Positions 35,010 to 44,035 of a stretch of 64,000 bases of DNA are shown here, in pieces; position 1 is the stretch's first letter, and the number at the start of each line of letters is the position of its first letter. Source of the stretch: Thiotrichales bacterium (GTDB lineage Bacteria > Pseudomonadota > Gammaproteobacteria > Thiomicrospirales > Thiomicrospiraceae); contig JAFGUG010000023.1 of NCBI GenBank assembly GCA_016938655.1, positions 124,001 to 188,000 of the forward strand. The letters run 5' to 3'. Under the pieces are notes generated by a model. That model had not been told where the DNA came from, made no database searches, and saw only the letters and a program-made list of their open reading frames with translations. Position numbers and translations under genes: made by a program.

Positions 35010-35489
35010 TCACCAAAGCGCAATGCCCTTAGATTGTTGATCAAGTACCCATTCCTGAAATGCAGGCGGCCCATAGGCTAGGGTTAGGGGATTTTTTTCT
35101 AAGGTTTTACTGTTGGGGTCTTGTTGTTGATAGATAAGCGGACGCATGTTTTGTTCGGCGTTTTGCATAAACCATTGCAAGGTTTCAGGTGGGATTTCCC
35201 GACCAACCGGGACGGCTAGATCGACGGGAATACCTTGCCAATGTAACACCGTATCAATCATTAAAGCCCCACACTCATTGGGTCTAAAGTCATCCGGTAG
35301 AAACGAGTTGGGCTTTACCCAACTGCACTCAAATTTTCGGCATGGGTAAACTGGACGATTGTCATAATCATCACAACCACTGCCGGTACTGTGTGGATAG
35401 GGTTTACCCGGATAGGCTTCACAGCCCTTTACTTTTATTTGCACCCAACCATCACAACAAGCAGTACAGGGTTGACACTCTCTAGACAT
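35010..35489 (-). CDS. YkgJ-like Cys-cluster protein
   Basis: 159 residues from ATG 35489 (GAGGAG five bases upstream). The N-terminus carries a Cys cluster, SRECQPCTACCDGW, followed by further Cys at CEAYPG, GCDDYDNRPVYPCRKFECSW and NECGAL. This arrangement matches the YkgJ/UPF0153 zinc- or iron-chelating family, whose function is not settled. No signal peptide, so it is cytoplasmic. It precedes the pilin-like operon's start region on the same side but has no clear link to it. Confidence 0.8.
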   Translation of the reverse strand: MSRECQPCTACCDGWVQIKVKGCEAYPGKPYPHSTGSGCDDYDNRPVYPCRKFECSWVKPNSFLPDDFRPNECGALMIDTVLHWQGIPVDLAVPVGREIPPETLQWFMQNAEQNMRPLIYQQQDPNSKTLEKNPLTLAYGPPAFQEWVLDQQSKGIALW

Positions 35490-35522
35490 GAACACTCCTC
35501 TTTTTTTACAGCAGTATAAACG

Positions 35523-35559
35523 AAAAAAGCCCCGTCTATAAATAGACGAGGCTTTTGAT
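35523..35559 (-). terminator. Terminator of the major porin gene
   Basis: GCCCCGTCTAT and ATAGACGAGGC form a near-perfect stem with A and T runs on both sides, directly after the porin stop codon. Confidence 0.87.
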
Positions 35560-35596
35560 ACAAAGTTTAATCAAGCTACCTTACGATAGCGATTGA

Positions 35597-36547
35597 TTAG
35601 AACTTGTGTAGTAGACCAACGTAAGCACCGTTGATTCCACCGATATCTTCTTTCTCAGTAGCGTAAACATAACCAGTTGTTTTCTTACCTAGTGAGTAGT
35701 TAAGGCCTACAGCGTATGCTGTTTCAGTATCAGTTGCATCATTGTCAGTCAAAGCAATTTTGATTTTAGGCATAAATTTGCCCATTTTGTAACCAGCTTG
35801 TAGGTGTGTGAATGAACCTGTAGCAACATCACCACTTACATCTTGGTGCATAACGCTTGCTACTAAAGCACCTGTTTTGTACTGAGCAGAAACACGAACG
35901 ATTGTTGCATCTAAATCAGCAGCGTTATCACCTAGATCTTGCCATGCAGCAGCAGCGTATAAACCTTTCTTAGTAGAACCGTAAGTTAACGCAACGTTAA
36001 CCCAGTCACCAACTTGCTCACCAGACATAGTGCTAGCTGTACCTTCGTCCATAACTGCAGCAGCAATTACTTTGAAACCAGAAAATTCTGGAGAAACGTA
36101 AGCAGCAACGTCAGAAGCACGAACTTCACCGTTTAATACACCACCAGTCATTTGGTTAACGTCAGCAGCACCGTCGTTAAATAAATCATCAGGCTGAATC
36201 ATTTTAGTTGGTGTGTCATGACGACCTAAAAGAACCGTACCAAAACTACCTGCTAAACCAAGGTATTGGTTACGGTTTGAAAGTGCTTGACTTGAGTTTG
36301 CACCATCAGCAACACCGTCTAGACCAAATTCGATCATATAGATAGCTTTAAGCCCGTCACCTAGGTCTTCAGAACCTTTGATACCTAGACGTGAAGCAAC
36401 TGAATCTACAGTTAGCCCTTTATCACCAGTACGGTCTTCAGCGTTGATGTTTAGGTTTAACTGACCGTATACAGTTGGAGCGTCAGCGAATGCAGCAGGT
36501 GCAGCAACAGCAGTAGCGATAGCTAGAGCGATAATATTCTTTTTCAT
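35597..36547 (-). CDS. Gram-negative general porin
   Basis: 316 residues. Signal peptide MKKNIIALAIATAVAAPAAFA is followed by the typical porin start DAPTVYGQLNLNINAEDR and RLGIKGSEDLGDGLKAIYMIEFG, the loop RNQYLGLAGSFGTVLLGRHDTPTK, and a C-terminal Phe (GLLHKF). It is a trimeric outer-membrane beta-barrel for small solutes. Codon use, a strong promoter, a good ribosome site and a strong terminator point to high expression. It lacks palindrome copies, like the ribosomal protein genes. Confidence 0.94.
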   Translation of the reverse strand: MKKNIIALAIATAVAAPAAFADAPTVYGQLNLNINAEDRTGDKGLTVDSVASRLGIKGSEDLGDGLKAIYMIEFGLDGVADGANSSQALSNRNQYLGLAGSFGTVLLGRHDTPTKMIQPDDLFNDGAADVNQMTGGVLNGEVRASDVAAYVSPEFSGFKVIAAAVMDEGTASTMSGEQVGDWVNVALTYGSTKKGLYAAAAWQDLGDNAADLDATIVRVSAQYKTGALVASVMHQDVSGDVATGSFTHLQAGYKMGKFMPKIKIALTDNDATDTETAYAVGLNYSLGKKTTGYVYATEKEDIGGINGAYVGLLHKF

Positions 36548-36603
36548 GTTTTAAATCCTTAAAAAGTTAGTTAGATCTGCCCACCTGTGCGGGCTTGCTG
36601 ATG

Positions 36604-36632
36604 ACTATATTGGAATGACTTATGACCTGCAA
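36604..36632 (-). promoter_or_regulatory. Strong sigma-70 promoter of the porin gene
   Basis: On the minus strand TTGCAG (36632-36627), a 17-base spacer and TATAGT (36609-36604), leaving a leader of about 50 bases. Confidence 0.7.
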
Positions 36633-36784
36633 CTTTTTTTTGCAAAAAAACGACAATATTTCATTGTGTTGTTTTTTTACAACACTCACTATTAACGCTT
36701 ACCGCATCAATTATTGACTTAAATCAAGTTATCAATAAGTTAGCTTTAAAAGCTTGAACCTTGCTTAAACTGCAAACCCTAAAA

Positions 36785-36812
36785 CAACAAAACCCGCACA
36801 AGGCGGGTTTTG
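36785..36812 (-). terminator. Terminator of rplM-rpsI
   Basis: AAAACCCGC and GCGGGTTTT pair around ACAAG, with an interrupted T run on the minus strand, just after rpsI. Confidence 0.78.
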
Positions 36813-36837
36813 AATAAAGCGTAATATAGCGAGTATA

Positions 36838-37230
36838 TTAACGTTTTGAGAACTGCGGACGACGACGTGCTTTACGTAAACCAACTTTCTTACGTTCAAC
36901 TTGACGCGCGTCACGAGTCAATAAACCACGTGCACGCAGTGCAGGACGGTTTACTTCATCGTATTCAACTAATGCACGAGCGATACCGTGACGAACAGCA
37001 CCGGCTTGACCGGTTGTTCCGCCACCTGTACACGTAATCAGTGCATCAAATTTTTGTGCGTTATCCGTTGCTTCTAAAGGCTGGTTAATCACCATTAAGT
37101 CTGTTTCACGAGCAAAATACTCAGTGATATCGCGACCGTTAACCGTCATTTTTCCAGAACCTGCACGTAAGAATACGCGAGCTACTGAGCTTTTACGACG
37201 ACCTGTACCGTAGTATTGTTCTGTTGCCAT
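36838..37230 (-). CDS. rpsI: 30S ribosomal protein S9
   Basis: 130 residues, the normal S9 length, with [28 protein letters not shown] at the start and the basic C-terminal tail [11 protein letters not shown] that reaches the P-site tRNA. It follows rplM by 14 bases in the universal rplM-rpsI operon. Confidence 0.98.
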   Translation of the reverse strand: MATEQYYGTGRRKSSVARVFLRAGSGKMTVNGRDITEYFARETDLMVINQPLEATDNAQKFDALITCTGGGTTGQAGAVRHGIARALVEYDEVNRPALRARGLLTRDARQVERKKVGLRKARRRPQFSKR

Positions 37231-37244
37231 TTTTATATTCCTTC

Positions 37245-37673
37245 TTACAAGTCTAGAGTTTTAGGCTGCTGAGCAGTATGCGGATGATCAGTACCTGCAT
37301 ACACTTTTAGCTTTTTAAACATTGCACGACCTAGTGGTCCTTTTGGCAACATCCCCTTAACCGCGAACTCAATAGGACGCTCTGGTGCTTTAGCCATCAA
37401 CGTTTCAAAGTTCGTTGATTTTAAGCTACCAATGTATCCCGTTACGTGGTGGTACATTTTATCTTTACGCTTGTTACCAGTAACAGCGACTTTGTCTGCA
37501 TTGATAACAACAATGTAATCACCACAATCTGTGTGCGGAGTATACTCTGGCTTGTGCTTACCACGTAAACGTGATGCGATTTCAGCCGACATACGACCTA
37601 AAGTTTTACCTTCAGCGTCTACAACATACCAGTCGCGTTTCACTTCAGCTGGTTTTGCAACAAATGTTTTCAT
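37245..37673 (-). CDS. rplM: 50S ribosomal protein L13
   Basis: 142 residues, matching E. coli L13 in length and sequence ([62 protein letters not shown]). First gene of the rplM-rpsI operon with a long leader that holds a hairpin, which may be an autoregulatory site. Confidence 0.98.
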   Translation of the reverse strand: MKTFVAKPAEVKRDWYVVDAEGKTLGRMSAEIASRLRGKHKPEYTPHTDCGDYIVVINADKVAVTGNKRKDKMYHHVTGYIGSLKSTNFETLMAKAPERPIEFAVKGMLPKGPLGRAMFKKLKVYAGTDHPHTAQQPKTLDL

Positions 37674-37730
37674 AATTTGTTCCTAATATAATAAATAATC
37701 CAAATCCAAAAGACCTATAAATTCAAAGAC

Positions 37731-37756
37731 TTAATACGCTCTAAAGCGTGCATTAA
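37731..37756 (-). promoter_or_regulatory. Leader hairpin upstream of rplM
   Basis: TTAAT and ATTAA with inner ACGCT/AGCGT form a stem in the ~137-base leader between the promoter and rplM. L13 leaders regulating the operon are known in E. coli and Bacillus. This hairpin is a candidate of the same kind, by position only. Confidence 0.4.
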
Positions 37757-37816
37757 ATCTATAAATCCACTTACTGTTTTAACGGGCAATAAGGGGGAAG
37801 GACTAAAGAGGGGCGT

Positions 37817-37845
37817 ATTATACTGGCTTAGGTGCGAGTTATCAA
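37817..37845 (-). promoter_or_regulatory. Near-consensus sigma-70 promoter of rplM-rpsI
   Basis: On the minus strand TTGATA (37845-37840), exactly 17 bases, then TATAAT (37822-37817). Confidence 0.8.
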
Positions 37846-37896
37846 TCACTTAAAGCAATTATCTTAAAGGATTTTTTACATGTGCAAGGATATTGA

Positions 37897-38133
37897 CCAC
37901 CAATACACGAAGACACGAAGATTTTTCTGAAATAAAAGCGTCTGCATTAAAACAAAACTAAAGGCTTTGATAATAGCGTCCAGCTAACACTTGAACCAAA
38001 CGCTCTTCTTCGTGACTTCGTGGTTAAAAAATAAACAGGCCTGGTTAAATCACTCTAACCAGGCCTGTTCTCATTTAAACCTTAAATAAAAAACACTTTT
38101 TTTCTTCGTGCCTTCGTGTCTTTGTGGTTAATC
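37897..38133. repeat. Three degenerate CACGAAGACACGAAG-type repeats, two inverted to the first
   Basis: Copy 1 (about 37897-37921) reads ACCACCAATACACGAAG then ACACGAAG. Copies 2 (38005-38026) and 3 (38103-38131) are on the other strand (for copy 3, TTAACCACAAAGACACGAAG then GCACGAAG). This type of A/G-rich element appears between genes in many bacteria. Between copies 2 and 3 lies the inverted repeat AACAGGCCTGGTTA/TAACCAGGCCTGTT (38034-38069). No gene is present in the 466-base spacer between ychF and rplM. Confidence 0.7.
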
Positions 38134-38139
38134 CTATGA

Positions 38140-39231
38140 CTAAACATTAAATCTAAAGTGCATCACATCGCCGTCTTTAACAATGTACTCTTTCCCTTCT
38201 AAACGTTGCTTACCGGCAGTCTTAGCGCCAGCGTCACCTTTATATTGAATAAAGTCCTCGTAGGCGGTGACTTCGGCTCGGATAAAGCCTTTTTCAAAGT
38301 CGGTATGAATGACACCCGCAGCTTGAGGTGCGGTTGCCCCTTTTTTAACCGTCCAAGCACGCACTTCTTTTACGCCTGCAGTAAAGTAAGTTTGCAAACC
38401 AAGCAGTTCGTAACCAGCACGAATGACTCGGTTCAAGCCCGGCTCATCTTGCCCCATCTCTTCTAAGAAGTCGGCTTTGTCTTCATCGTCTAGCTGGGCA
38501 ATTTCTTCTTCAAGAGCAGCACAAATGGCCACCACCATCGCACCTTGCTTCTCTGCCAGTTCACGAACCGAATCTAACAATGGGTTATTTTCAAAGCCAT
38601 CTTCATTCACATTGGCAATGTACATCATTGGCTTAACGGTTAATAAATGTAAATCACTTAACTCTTTTAGCTCGTCGTCGCTTAAACCAATTAGGCGAAC
38701 CAACGTCCCCTTTTCAATTTCAGCCAAGACTTTGGTTAATAAATCCATGCGTGCAGTGGCTGCTTTATCACCACTTTTAGCAATACGCTGAACTTTTTGA
38801 ATCGCCTTTTCAACCGACTCCATATCCGCGAGTGATAGTTCCATATTAATAATTTCAATATCAGACAGTGGATCAACTTTTCCAGCCACGTGAACAATAT
38901 CGTCATTCTCAAAACAACGCACCACTTGCACAATCGCATCGGTTTCACGAATGTTGGCTAGAAACTTATTACCTAGACCTTCGCCTTTTGAAGCACCCTC
39001 TACCAAACCGGCGATATCCATAAAATCAACGGTTGCCGAAAGAATACGCTCTGGATTGACAATTTCGGCCAAGGCTTGTTCACGAGCATCAGGTACCGCA
39101 ACCACACCCACGTTTGGTTCAATGGTACAGAATGGGTAGTTGGCAGATTCAATCCCTGCGTTGGTTAAAGCGTTAAATAAAGTTGATTTGCCAACGTTTG
39201 GTAATCCAACAATTCCGCATTTAATGGCCAT
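38140..39231 (-). CDS. ychF: Redox-regulated ATPase/GTPase YchF
   Basis: 363 residues, the E. coli length: P-loop [18 protein letters not shown], switch region [25 protein letters not shown], specificity motif NVNEDG in place of NKxD (explaining preference for ATP), and the C-terminal TGS domain ending [11 protein letters not shown]. It binds the ribosome and influences translation under oxidative stress. It follows pth, as in most gammaproteobacteria. Confidence 0.97.
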   Translation of the reverse strand: MAIKCGIVGLPNVGKSTLFNALTNAGIESANYPFCTIEPNVGVVAVPDAREQALAEIVNPERILSATVDFMDIAGLVEGASKGEGLGNKFLANIRETDAIVQVVRCFENDDIVHVAGKVDPLSDIEIINMELSLADMESVEKAIQKVQRIAKSGDKAATARMDLLTKVLAEIEKGTLVRLIGLSDDELKELSDLHLLTVKPMMYIANVNEDGFENNPLLDSVRELAEKQGAMVVAICAALEEEIAQLDDEDKADFLEEMGQDEPGLNRVIRAGYELLGLQTYFTAGVKEVRAWTVKKGATAPQAAGVIHTDFEKGFIRAEVTAYEDFIQYKGDAGAKTAGKQRLEGKEYIVKDGDVMHFRFNV

Positions 39232-39310
39232 TCTGTCTCTCCTGGATGAACTGGGTAGTTAAGGTTTGCTTCGTAACGAAAACATCGCCACTGAAGTAGA
39301 TTGATTGAGT

Positions 39311-39883
39311 TTATTTTGTATGCAGTTGATGCATGGCTTTTTGCAAATCGCCAGATATCAGTTCTGGTAATACCTTACTGGCATCGTAGATTGCATCATC
39401 GATGGCTTGGCGTTCGGGTTTAGAGGCGGCTTTTAAAACGTAATCCACCACCATGTCTCTGTGACCTGGGTGACCAATCCCTAAACGCAAACGTATAAAG
39501 GTTTTGCCCATCGCGGCCATCATGTCTCTTAAGCCGTTATGGCCACCATGACCGCCACCAACTTTTAATTTTGCCACACCTGGCTCTAAATCCAATTCGT
39601 CGTGTACGACTAAAATGGACTCGACTGGTATTTTATAAAAGTTGGCTAAGGCCTGAATGGACTGCCCACTTCGATTCATAAAGGTGGCTGGCTTTAATAG
39701 CCAAAAGTCCATGCCATTTGATTGCACGCGAGCGGCGTGCCCTAAAAATTTGGTTTCTGGACGAAATACTACACCATACTGTCTAGCTACTTCGTCCACA
39801 AACCAAAAACCGGCGTTATGTCGGGTCTGCTCGTATTTATCGCCTGGATTTCCCAGACCAACAATTAGCTGAACAGATGACAT
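39311..39883 (-). CDS. pth: Peptidyl-tRNA hydrolase
   Basis: 190 residues: VGLGNPGDKYEQTRHNAGFWFVD with catalytic His22, MNRSGQSIQALANFYKI, LVVHDELDLEPGVAKLKVGGGHGGHNGLRDM and RLRLGIGHPGH. It frees tRNA from stalled peptidyl-tRNA. Neighbours rplY and ychF are the standard ones. Confidence 0.97.
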   Translation of the reverse strand: MSSVQLIVGLGNPGDKYEQTRHNAGFWFVDEVARQYGVVFRPETKFLGHAARVQSNGMDFWLLKPATFMNRSGQSIQALANFYKIPVESILVVHDELDLEPGVAKLKVGGGHGGHNGLRDMMAAMGKTFIRLRLGIGHPGHRDMVVDYVLKAASKPERQAIDDAIYDASKVLPELISGDLQKAMHQLHTK

Positions 39884-39933
39884 AAACGCCGGCTCTTAGT
39901 GAATTAACTGATTATTGAAAAAACAATAATCAA

Positions 39934-40518
39934 TTACTTACGCTTTGGTTTACCGATTGTAACAACCGCTTGGTCGTAATCAGAGTTACCGTGAGTCAAT
40001 GCTGTAATCACAACACCTTCTGGTAGATTAAGTTCTGATAGACGTAGGCTTGTTCCTGCTTCCATTCCAGATACATCTACATTCAACGTAGTTGGAAGGT
40101 TTTTAGCAGCACAACGTACTTCAACAGTTGACTGTAAGAATGTCATCATACCACCGGCTTTAACACCTGCTGATTTGTTCTTACCTTCAAAGTTAAATGG
40201 TACTTTTTTAGTTACTATGCTGTCATCTGTTACACGTTGTAAGTCGATGTGAGAAACGGCACCGGTTGCTGGGTGACGCTGCATATCTTTAACGATACAC
40301 TTCTCAGTTTCTCCACCTTCAACATCAATCGTTAAGACTGAGTTAAACATGTTAATATCTTCAAATCCGTGACGAACTAGTTTTGCTGCGAATGCGATTG
40401 AAACCGCATCTTTGCCTGCACCGTAAATAATTGCCGGTACTTTTTCCGCATGACGAAGGCGGCGGCTCGCACCTTTCCCTTCTTCAGTACGGATTTCTGC
40501 AGTCCATGTATGGCTCAT
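39934..40518 (-). CDS. rplY: 50S ribosomal protein L25, long (CTC-type) form
   Basis: 194 residues from ATG 40518, with GGAG eight bases upstream. A frame from 40542 is less likely. The 5S-rRNA-binding L25 domain (about 1-92) with GKGASRRLRHAEKVPAIIYGAGKD is followed by the beta-rich CTC/TL5 domain (KVPFNFEGKNKSAGVKAGGMMTFLQSTVEVRC). E. coli L25 lacks the second domain. Confidence 0.95.
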   Translation of the reverse strand: MSHTWTAEIRTEEGKGASRRLRHAEKVPAIIYGAGKDAVSIAFAAKLVRHGFEDINMFNSVLTIDVEGGETEKCIVKDMQRHPATGAVSHIDLQRVTDDSIVTKKVPFNFEGKNKSAGVKAGGMMTFLQSTVEVRCAAKNLPTTLNVDVSGMEAGTSLRLSELNLPEGVVITALTHGNSDYDQAVVTIGKPKRK

Positions 40519-40629
40519 TGTTTTTCTCCAAATAGCGACCAATTTCTACTCCAGAATTTTAGGGAGCTTTTATAAGAAATGATCTAATTAAACGGCTTAC
40601 GTTCGCGACCAAACGCAAGTGAAGCGCGC

Positions 40630-40653
40630 ATTATACTCAAAAGCGCCCGATTT
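40630..40653 (-). promoter_or_regulatory. Possible promoter of rplY
   Basis: TATAAT (minus strand, 40635-40630) about 110 bases before rplY. The hexamer 17 bases upstream (CTGGTA) is weak. Confidence 0.4.
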
Positions 40654-40723
40654 ACCAGATTTTTTTATTGCGTTTTTTCCTAACAATCAACAACTTCACT
40701 GATTTACAGGCCTTACTTAAGCT

Positions 40724-40752
40724 ATAAAAAAAGCGCCGTTAGGCGCTTTCAT
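40724..40752 (-). terminator. Terminator of prs
   Basis: AAAGCGCC and GGCGCTTT pair around a short loop and are followed on the minus strand by seven T. Confidence 0.87.
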
Positions 40753-40780
40753 AAAATTTTATTAAACAATACCAATGACC

Positions 40781-41737
40781 TTAGTGCTTCATCAAGGCGG
40801 TAACCGACTCTTCTTCGTGAACTCGGCGAATCGTTTCACCCAACATCTCTGCGATAGAAACACGGCGAATTTTTTTAGACGCTCTGGCCTCTGGGCTCTC
40901 TGGAATCGAATCGGTCACAACCAACTCTTTAAGTGCGGAGTTTTCAATATTTTCAACCGCAGGACCGGAAAGTACTGCATGCACAACATAAGCAGACACA
41001 CTTTTTGCACCACGCTCAATCAAGGCTGCCGCTGCTTTACACAAGGTCCCTGCTGTATCGACCATGTCATCCACGATGATGCAATCTTTACCATCAATGT
41101 CACCAATGATGTTCATAACTTGTGCCACGTTTGCTTTAGGACGACGCTTATCAATAATGGCCATTTCTGCATTAATTGACTTGGCCACTGCTCGCGCACG
41201 CACAACACCACCCATATCAGGTGAAACTATCGTTAAGTTGTCTAGGTTGTAGTGCTTATGCATATCTTCAACAAGCAGTGGCGAACCATAGATGTTATCT
41301 ACTGGGATATCAAAGAAACCTTGAATCTGGTCTGAGTGAAGATCAACCGTAACCACACGGTTAGCGCCGGCAGCGGTAATCATGTCTGCCGCTAAACGCG
41401 CAGTAATTGGCACACGAGCCGAATAGGGACGACGATCTTGTCGTGCAAATCCATAGTATGGAATAACGGCGGTAATACGAGCGGCTGAAGCACGTTTAAG
41501 TGCATCAATCATCACCAGCATTTCCATTAGATTAACAGCCGGTTCTGGTGTACAGGTTGGTTGCAGTACATAGACATCTTGACCACGAACAGATTCTTTA
41601 ATCTCAACCATAATTTCACCATCACTAAAGCGACCAACATCGGCTTTACCAAGGGGGATATCTAAATAGTTTGAGATGTTTTCTGCGAGACTGACATTTG
41701 CGTTTCCCGCAAAAATCATGACATTTCTTTTAGCCAT
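40781..41737 (-). CDS. prs: Ribose-phosphate pyrophosphokinase
   Basis: 318 residues: [36 protein letters not shown], flexible-loop region KRRPKANVA and the PRPP-binding motif [14 protein letters not shown]. It makes PRPP from ribose 5-phosphate and ATP for nucleotide, His and Trp synthesis. It lies 53 bases downstream of tRNA-Gln and is probably co-transcribed with it. Confidence 0.97.
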   Translation of the reverse strand: MAKRNVMIFAGNANVSLAENISNYLDIPLGKADVGRFSDGEIMVEIKESVRGQDVYVLQPTCTPEPAVNLMEMLVMIDALKRASAARITAVIPYYGFARQDRRPYSARVPITARLAADMITAAGANRVVTVDLHSDQIQGFFDIPVDNIYGSPLLVEDMHKHYNLDNLTIVSPDMGGVVRARAVAKSINAEMAIIDKRRPKANVAQVMNIIGDIDGKDCIIVDDMVDTAGTLCKAAAALIERGAKSVSAYVVHAVLSGPAVENIENSALKELVVTDSIPESPEARASKKIRRVSIAEMLGETIRRVHEEESVTALMKH

Positions 41738-41790
41738 TTAAGGCGCTCCTGTCGAAGGACAAAATGATTTGGAGAATTTGGATAGGATAT

Positions 41791-41865
41791 TGGCAGGGCT
41801 GGCAGGATTCGAACCTGCGGTACACTGGATCAAAACCAGATGCCTTACCGCTTGGCTACAGCCCT
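41791..41865 (-). tRNA. tRNA-Gln (TTG anticodon)
   Basis: On the minus strand the acceptor arms AGGGCTG and CAGCCCT pair, followed by discriminator G and an encoded CCA. D-arm region AGCGGTAAGGC, anticodon loop TTTTGAT with TTG, and T-arm GCAGGTTCGAATCCTGC are all recognisable. One mismatch is seen at the outer pair of the anticodon stem. Confidence 0.95.
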
Positions 41866-41896
41866 TTAATATCGTTGTCTGTAAAGACAGGTGCGT

Positions 41897-41924
41897 ATTA
41901 TCCATTTATTTCCCTGAACTTCAA
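41897..41924 (-). promoter_or_regulatory. Promoter of tRNA-Gln/prs
   Basis: On the minus strand TTGAAG (41924-41919), a 16-base spacer and GATAAT (41902-41897), about 31 bases before the tRNA 5' end. Confidence 0.6.
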
Positions 41925-41987
41925 GCAAAATAACAAAAAAAAATGATGTTTATTCTGCTCACTGGGTATTTGATTTGCACAACCATC

Positions 41988-43778
41988 TTATTTGATTGCG
42001 ACCCCGGATTGCAAATTTTCAATAAGCTTTTGATAACGCTTATTTTTTGAAAACTCCGGCAAATGCTTTTGCCACAATTGCTTGGCTTTTTCTTTTTGGC
42101 CTAATTGCCAATGCGTGGCCACTAAATGAATCACGACCTCTTCATCATGTTCAAGTGCTAAAGCTTTAGTTAAATACTTCTTAGCGGATACAAAGTCATT
42201 TTGCTGGTAAGCCAACCAACCTACACTGTCGAGCACGTAATAACTCTCTGGCGCCAACGCCAAGGCACGTTCAAGAAGCAGGCTTGCCTTATCAAACGAG
42301 TGGCCTTGCTCCACATAGTAGTAACCCAATGCATTCAAGGCTTTTACCGAGTCGGGATTAATCGATAGCAGTTTTTCTAAACTTTCGACATAGTCCTCAT
42401 ACGCTTGCAACTCATAAAACAAGGCGGCCTGTGATAAAAGCATCTCTTCACTTTTTGGTGCCAGCTTTAATGCATCTTCATACCTTTTGGCCGCTTGCTC
42501 ATTTTGCCCACTCACCCGATAAAAGATGGCTTTAGCACGTAAAATTTTAACTTCTGCTTCTACATCACTGGTTTTAATCGAATCTAACACACCCAGTGCC
42601 GCTTCCAAACCTTGATCTGGATACAACATCTCAGCAATATGCAGTTTGGCATCAACGGCATACGGCATGGCTTCAACACGGTTAAAGAACCCAATTGCCT
42701 CTTCAACCTGATTCTGCTCTTGACCCAACACACCTAAATAGTAAAAACCGACCGATTCATAGGCCTGAGTTTCCGTTACCTGCAACAAATTGGTTTTAGC
42801 ATCGACAAACTTTTCACGCTCAATTTGCAACAGAGCCAACGAGAGCCGAGAGGTGGCCGCACCAGGATTGGCTTTTAAGATGGTTTCATAACGTTTTTCT
42901 GCTGAAGACAGTTCATTCGCTTTAACCTCTAGACGCGCCAAACGCTCTTGCACGAGCCAATCATCGGGTTTTTCAACCAAATAAGCTGACAGAACACTCA
43001 ACCCTTCATTTGGATTATCCATTTGCAAGTACGACTGTGACAATAACTGATAAATCTGTTTTTCAGCATTCCGCTTCATATCAAGGGTGGCTTCTGACGT
43101 TTTGAGCAAACTCAGCGCTTTCTGTAAGCTTTCAACCGACTCTTCTGCTAATCCATAATGGGTTGCCAGAACACCCAGTCCATAATAAGACTGCCATAGC
43201 GTCGGGTTTTGAGAAACCACAACCTCATAAAACGGCATGGCAACCTCTGCTTTTGCAGAACGCACCACACGTTGCGCCGTAGACAAAACATCTTCTGTTC
43301 GCTCTAAATCAGAAATTTTTTGGTATTGGTTCCACTGTTCAATGGCTAGATTTAAATCGCCTTGTCGTAACGACATTAAATACGCGGCACGCCATGGAAC
43401 CGGGTTAGCAGGATCGACCTCCAACCAAAGTTGTGTAGTTTTAAATATTTCAGGCTCTTGATAAGTCGCCATAGACAGCTGGAAGGTTCGCTCAACCAAC
43501 CCCACATCGCGTGTTTGTTCCGCTAACGGAAACAACAGTTCGTAAGCTTTAGCGGGCTGACCCTTTTCGACCAAGAGCTCCGCAGCCAGAATTTGCGTCA
43601 TCATGCCGGCGGTTAAACCCGATGAGGTATATAACTGCTCTCTAGGTTCAGCGGTGGCTTCTTCTGGTTGAATAGCCTTTAGGAAATCGACTGACGAACG
43701 CTCGCTCATTGACGAACAACCAGACGCAAACAGAACGTTGACCAAAACCAATCCACTTAGCAGGGCATTTCGCTTCAT
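41988..43778 (-). CDS. TPR-repeat outer-membrane-type lipoprotein
   Basis: 596 residues from ATG 43778. The longer frame from 43832 would put 18 charged residues before a normal lipoprotein signal. Signal KRNALLSGLVLVNVLFASGC ends with a lipobox-type Cys. The remainder is a series of tetratricopeptide repeats (for example ALNALGYYYVEQGHSFDKASLLLERALALAPES, VLDSVGWLAYQQNDFVSAKKYLTKALAL). In Pseudomonas the equivalent gene stands beside lolB, divergent from hemA. Here it is beside tRNA-Gln. Molecular role unknown. Confidence 0.88.
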   Translation of the reverse strand: MKRNALLSGLVLVNVLFASGCSSMSERSSVDFLKAIQPEEATAEPREQLYTSSGLTAGMMTQILAAELLVEKGQPAKAYELLFPLAEQTRDVGLVERTFQLSMATYQEPEIFKTTQLWLEVDPANPVPWRAAYLMSLRQGDLNLAIEQWNQYQKISDLERTEDVLSTAQRVVRSAKAEVAMPFYEVVVSQNPTLWQSYYGLGVLATHYGLAEESVESLQKALSLLKTSEATLDMKRNAEKQIYQLLSQSYLQMDNPNEGLSVLSAYLVEKPDDWLVQERLARLEVKANELSSAEKRYETILKANPGAATSRLSLALLQIEREKFVDAKTNLLQVTETQAYESVGFYYLGVLGQEQNQVEEAIGFFNRVEAMPYAVDAKLHIAEMLYPDQGLEAALGVLDSIKTSDVEAEVKILRAKAIFYRVSGQNEQAAKRYEDALKLAPKSEEMLLSQAALFYELQAYEDYVESLEKLLSINPDSVKALNALGYYYVEQGHSFDKASLLLERALALAPESYYVLDSVGWLAYQQNDFVSAKKYLTKALALEHDEEVVIHLVATHWQLGQKEKAKQLWQKHLPEFSKNKRYQKLIENLQSGVAIK

Positions 43779-44035
43779 TTTTAATCCATCTTTCGGCTTT
43801 GTATTTTTTTCAATCTTCATTTCTTTAACCATATCCGATTTTATTTAGGCAGCACCGATTGCTTATAATAGTGATTGAGGTTGCAAAATGCTTAAACATC
43901 CCCCCAATCGCAAGATGAATTTAAATAGGCGAAAACCTTATTAAAACTTGCAATCAACACCATAATTTAGCAGAATTACGCCTCTTTATCTGCAATCCTG
44001 TTAACTATTTTTTTGGTACGGTATATCACTCGTTT

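Noticed and set aside
44001-44035. hemA promoter implying an almost leaderless mRNA (TTAACT and TATATC)
   Set aside because: The spacer is only about 15 bases and the match is poor, so the claim is too weak.
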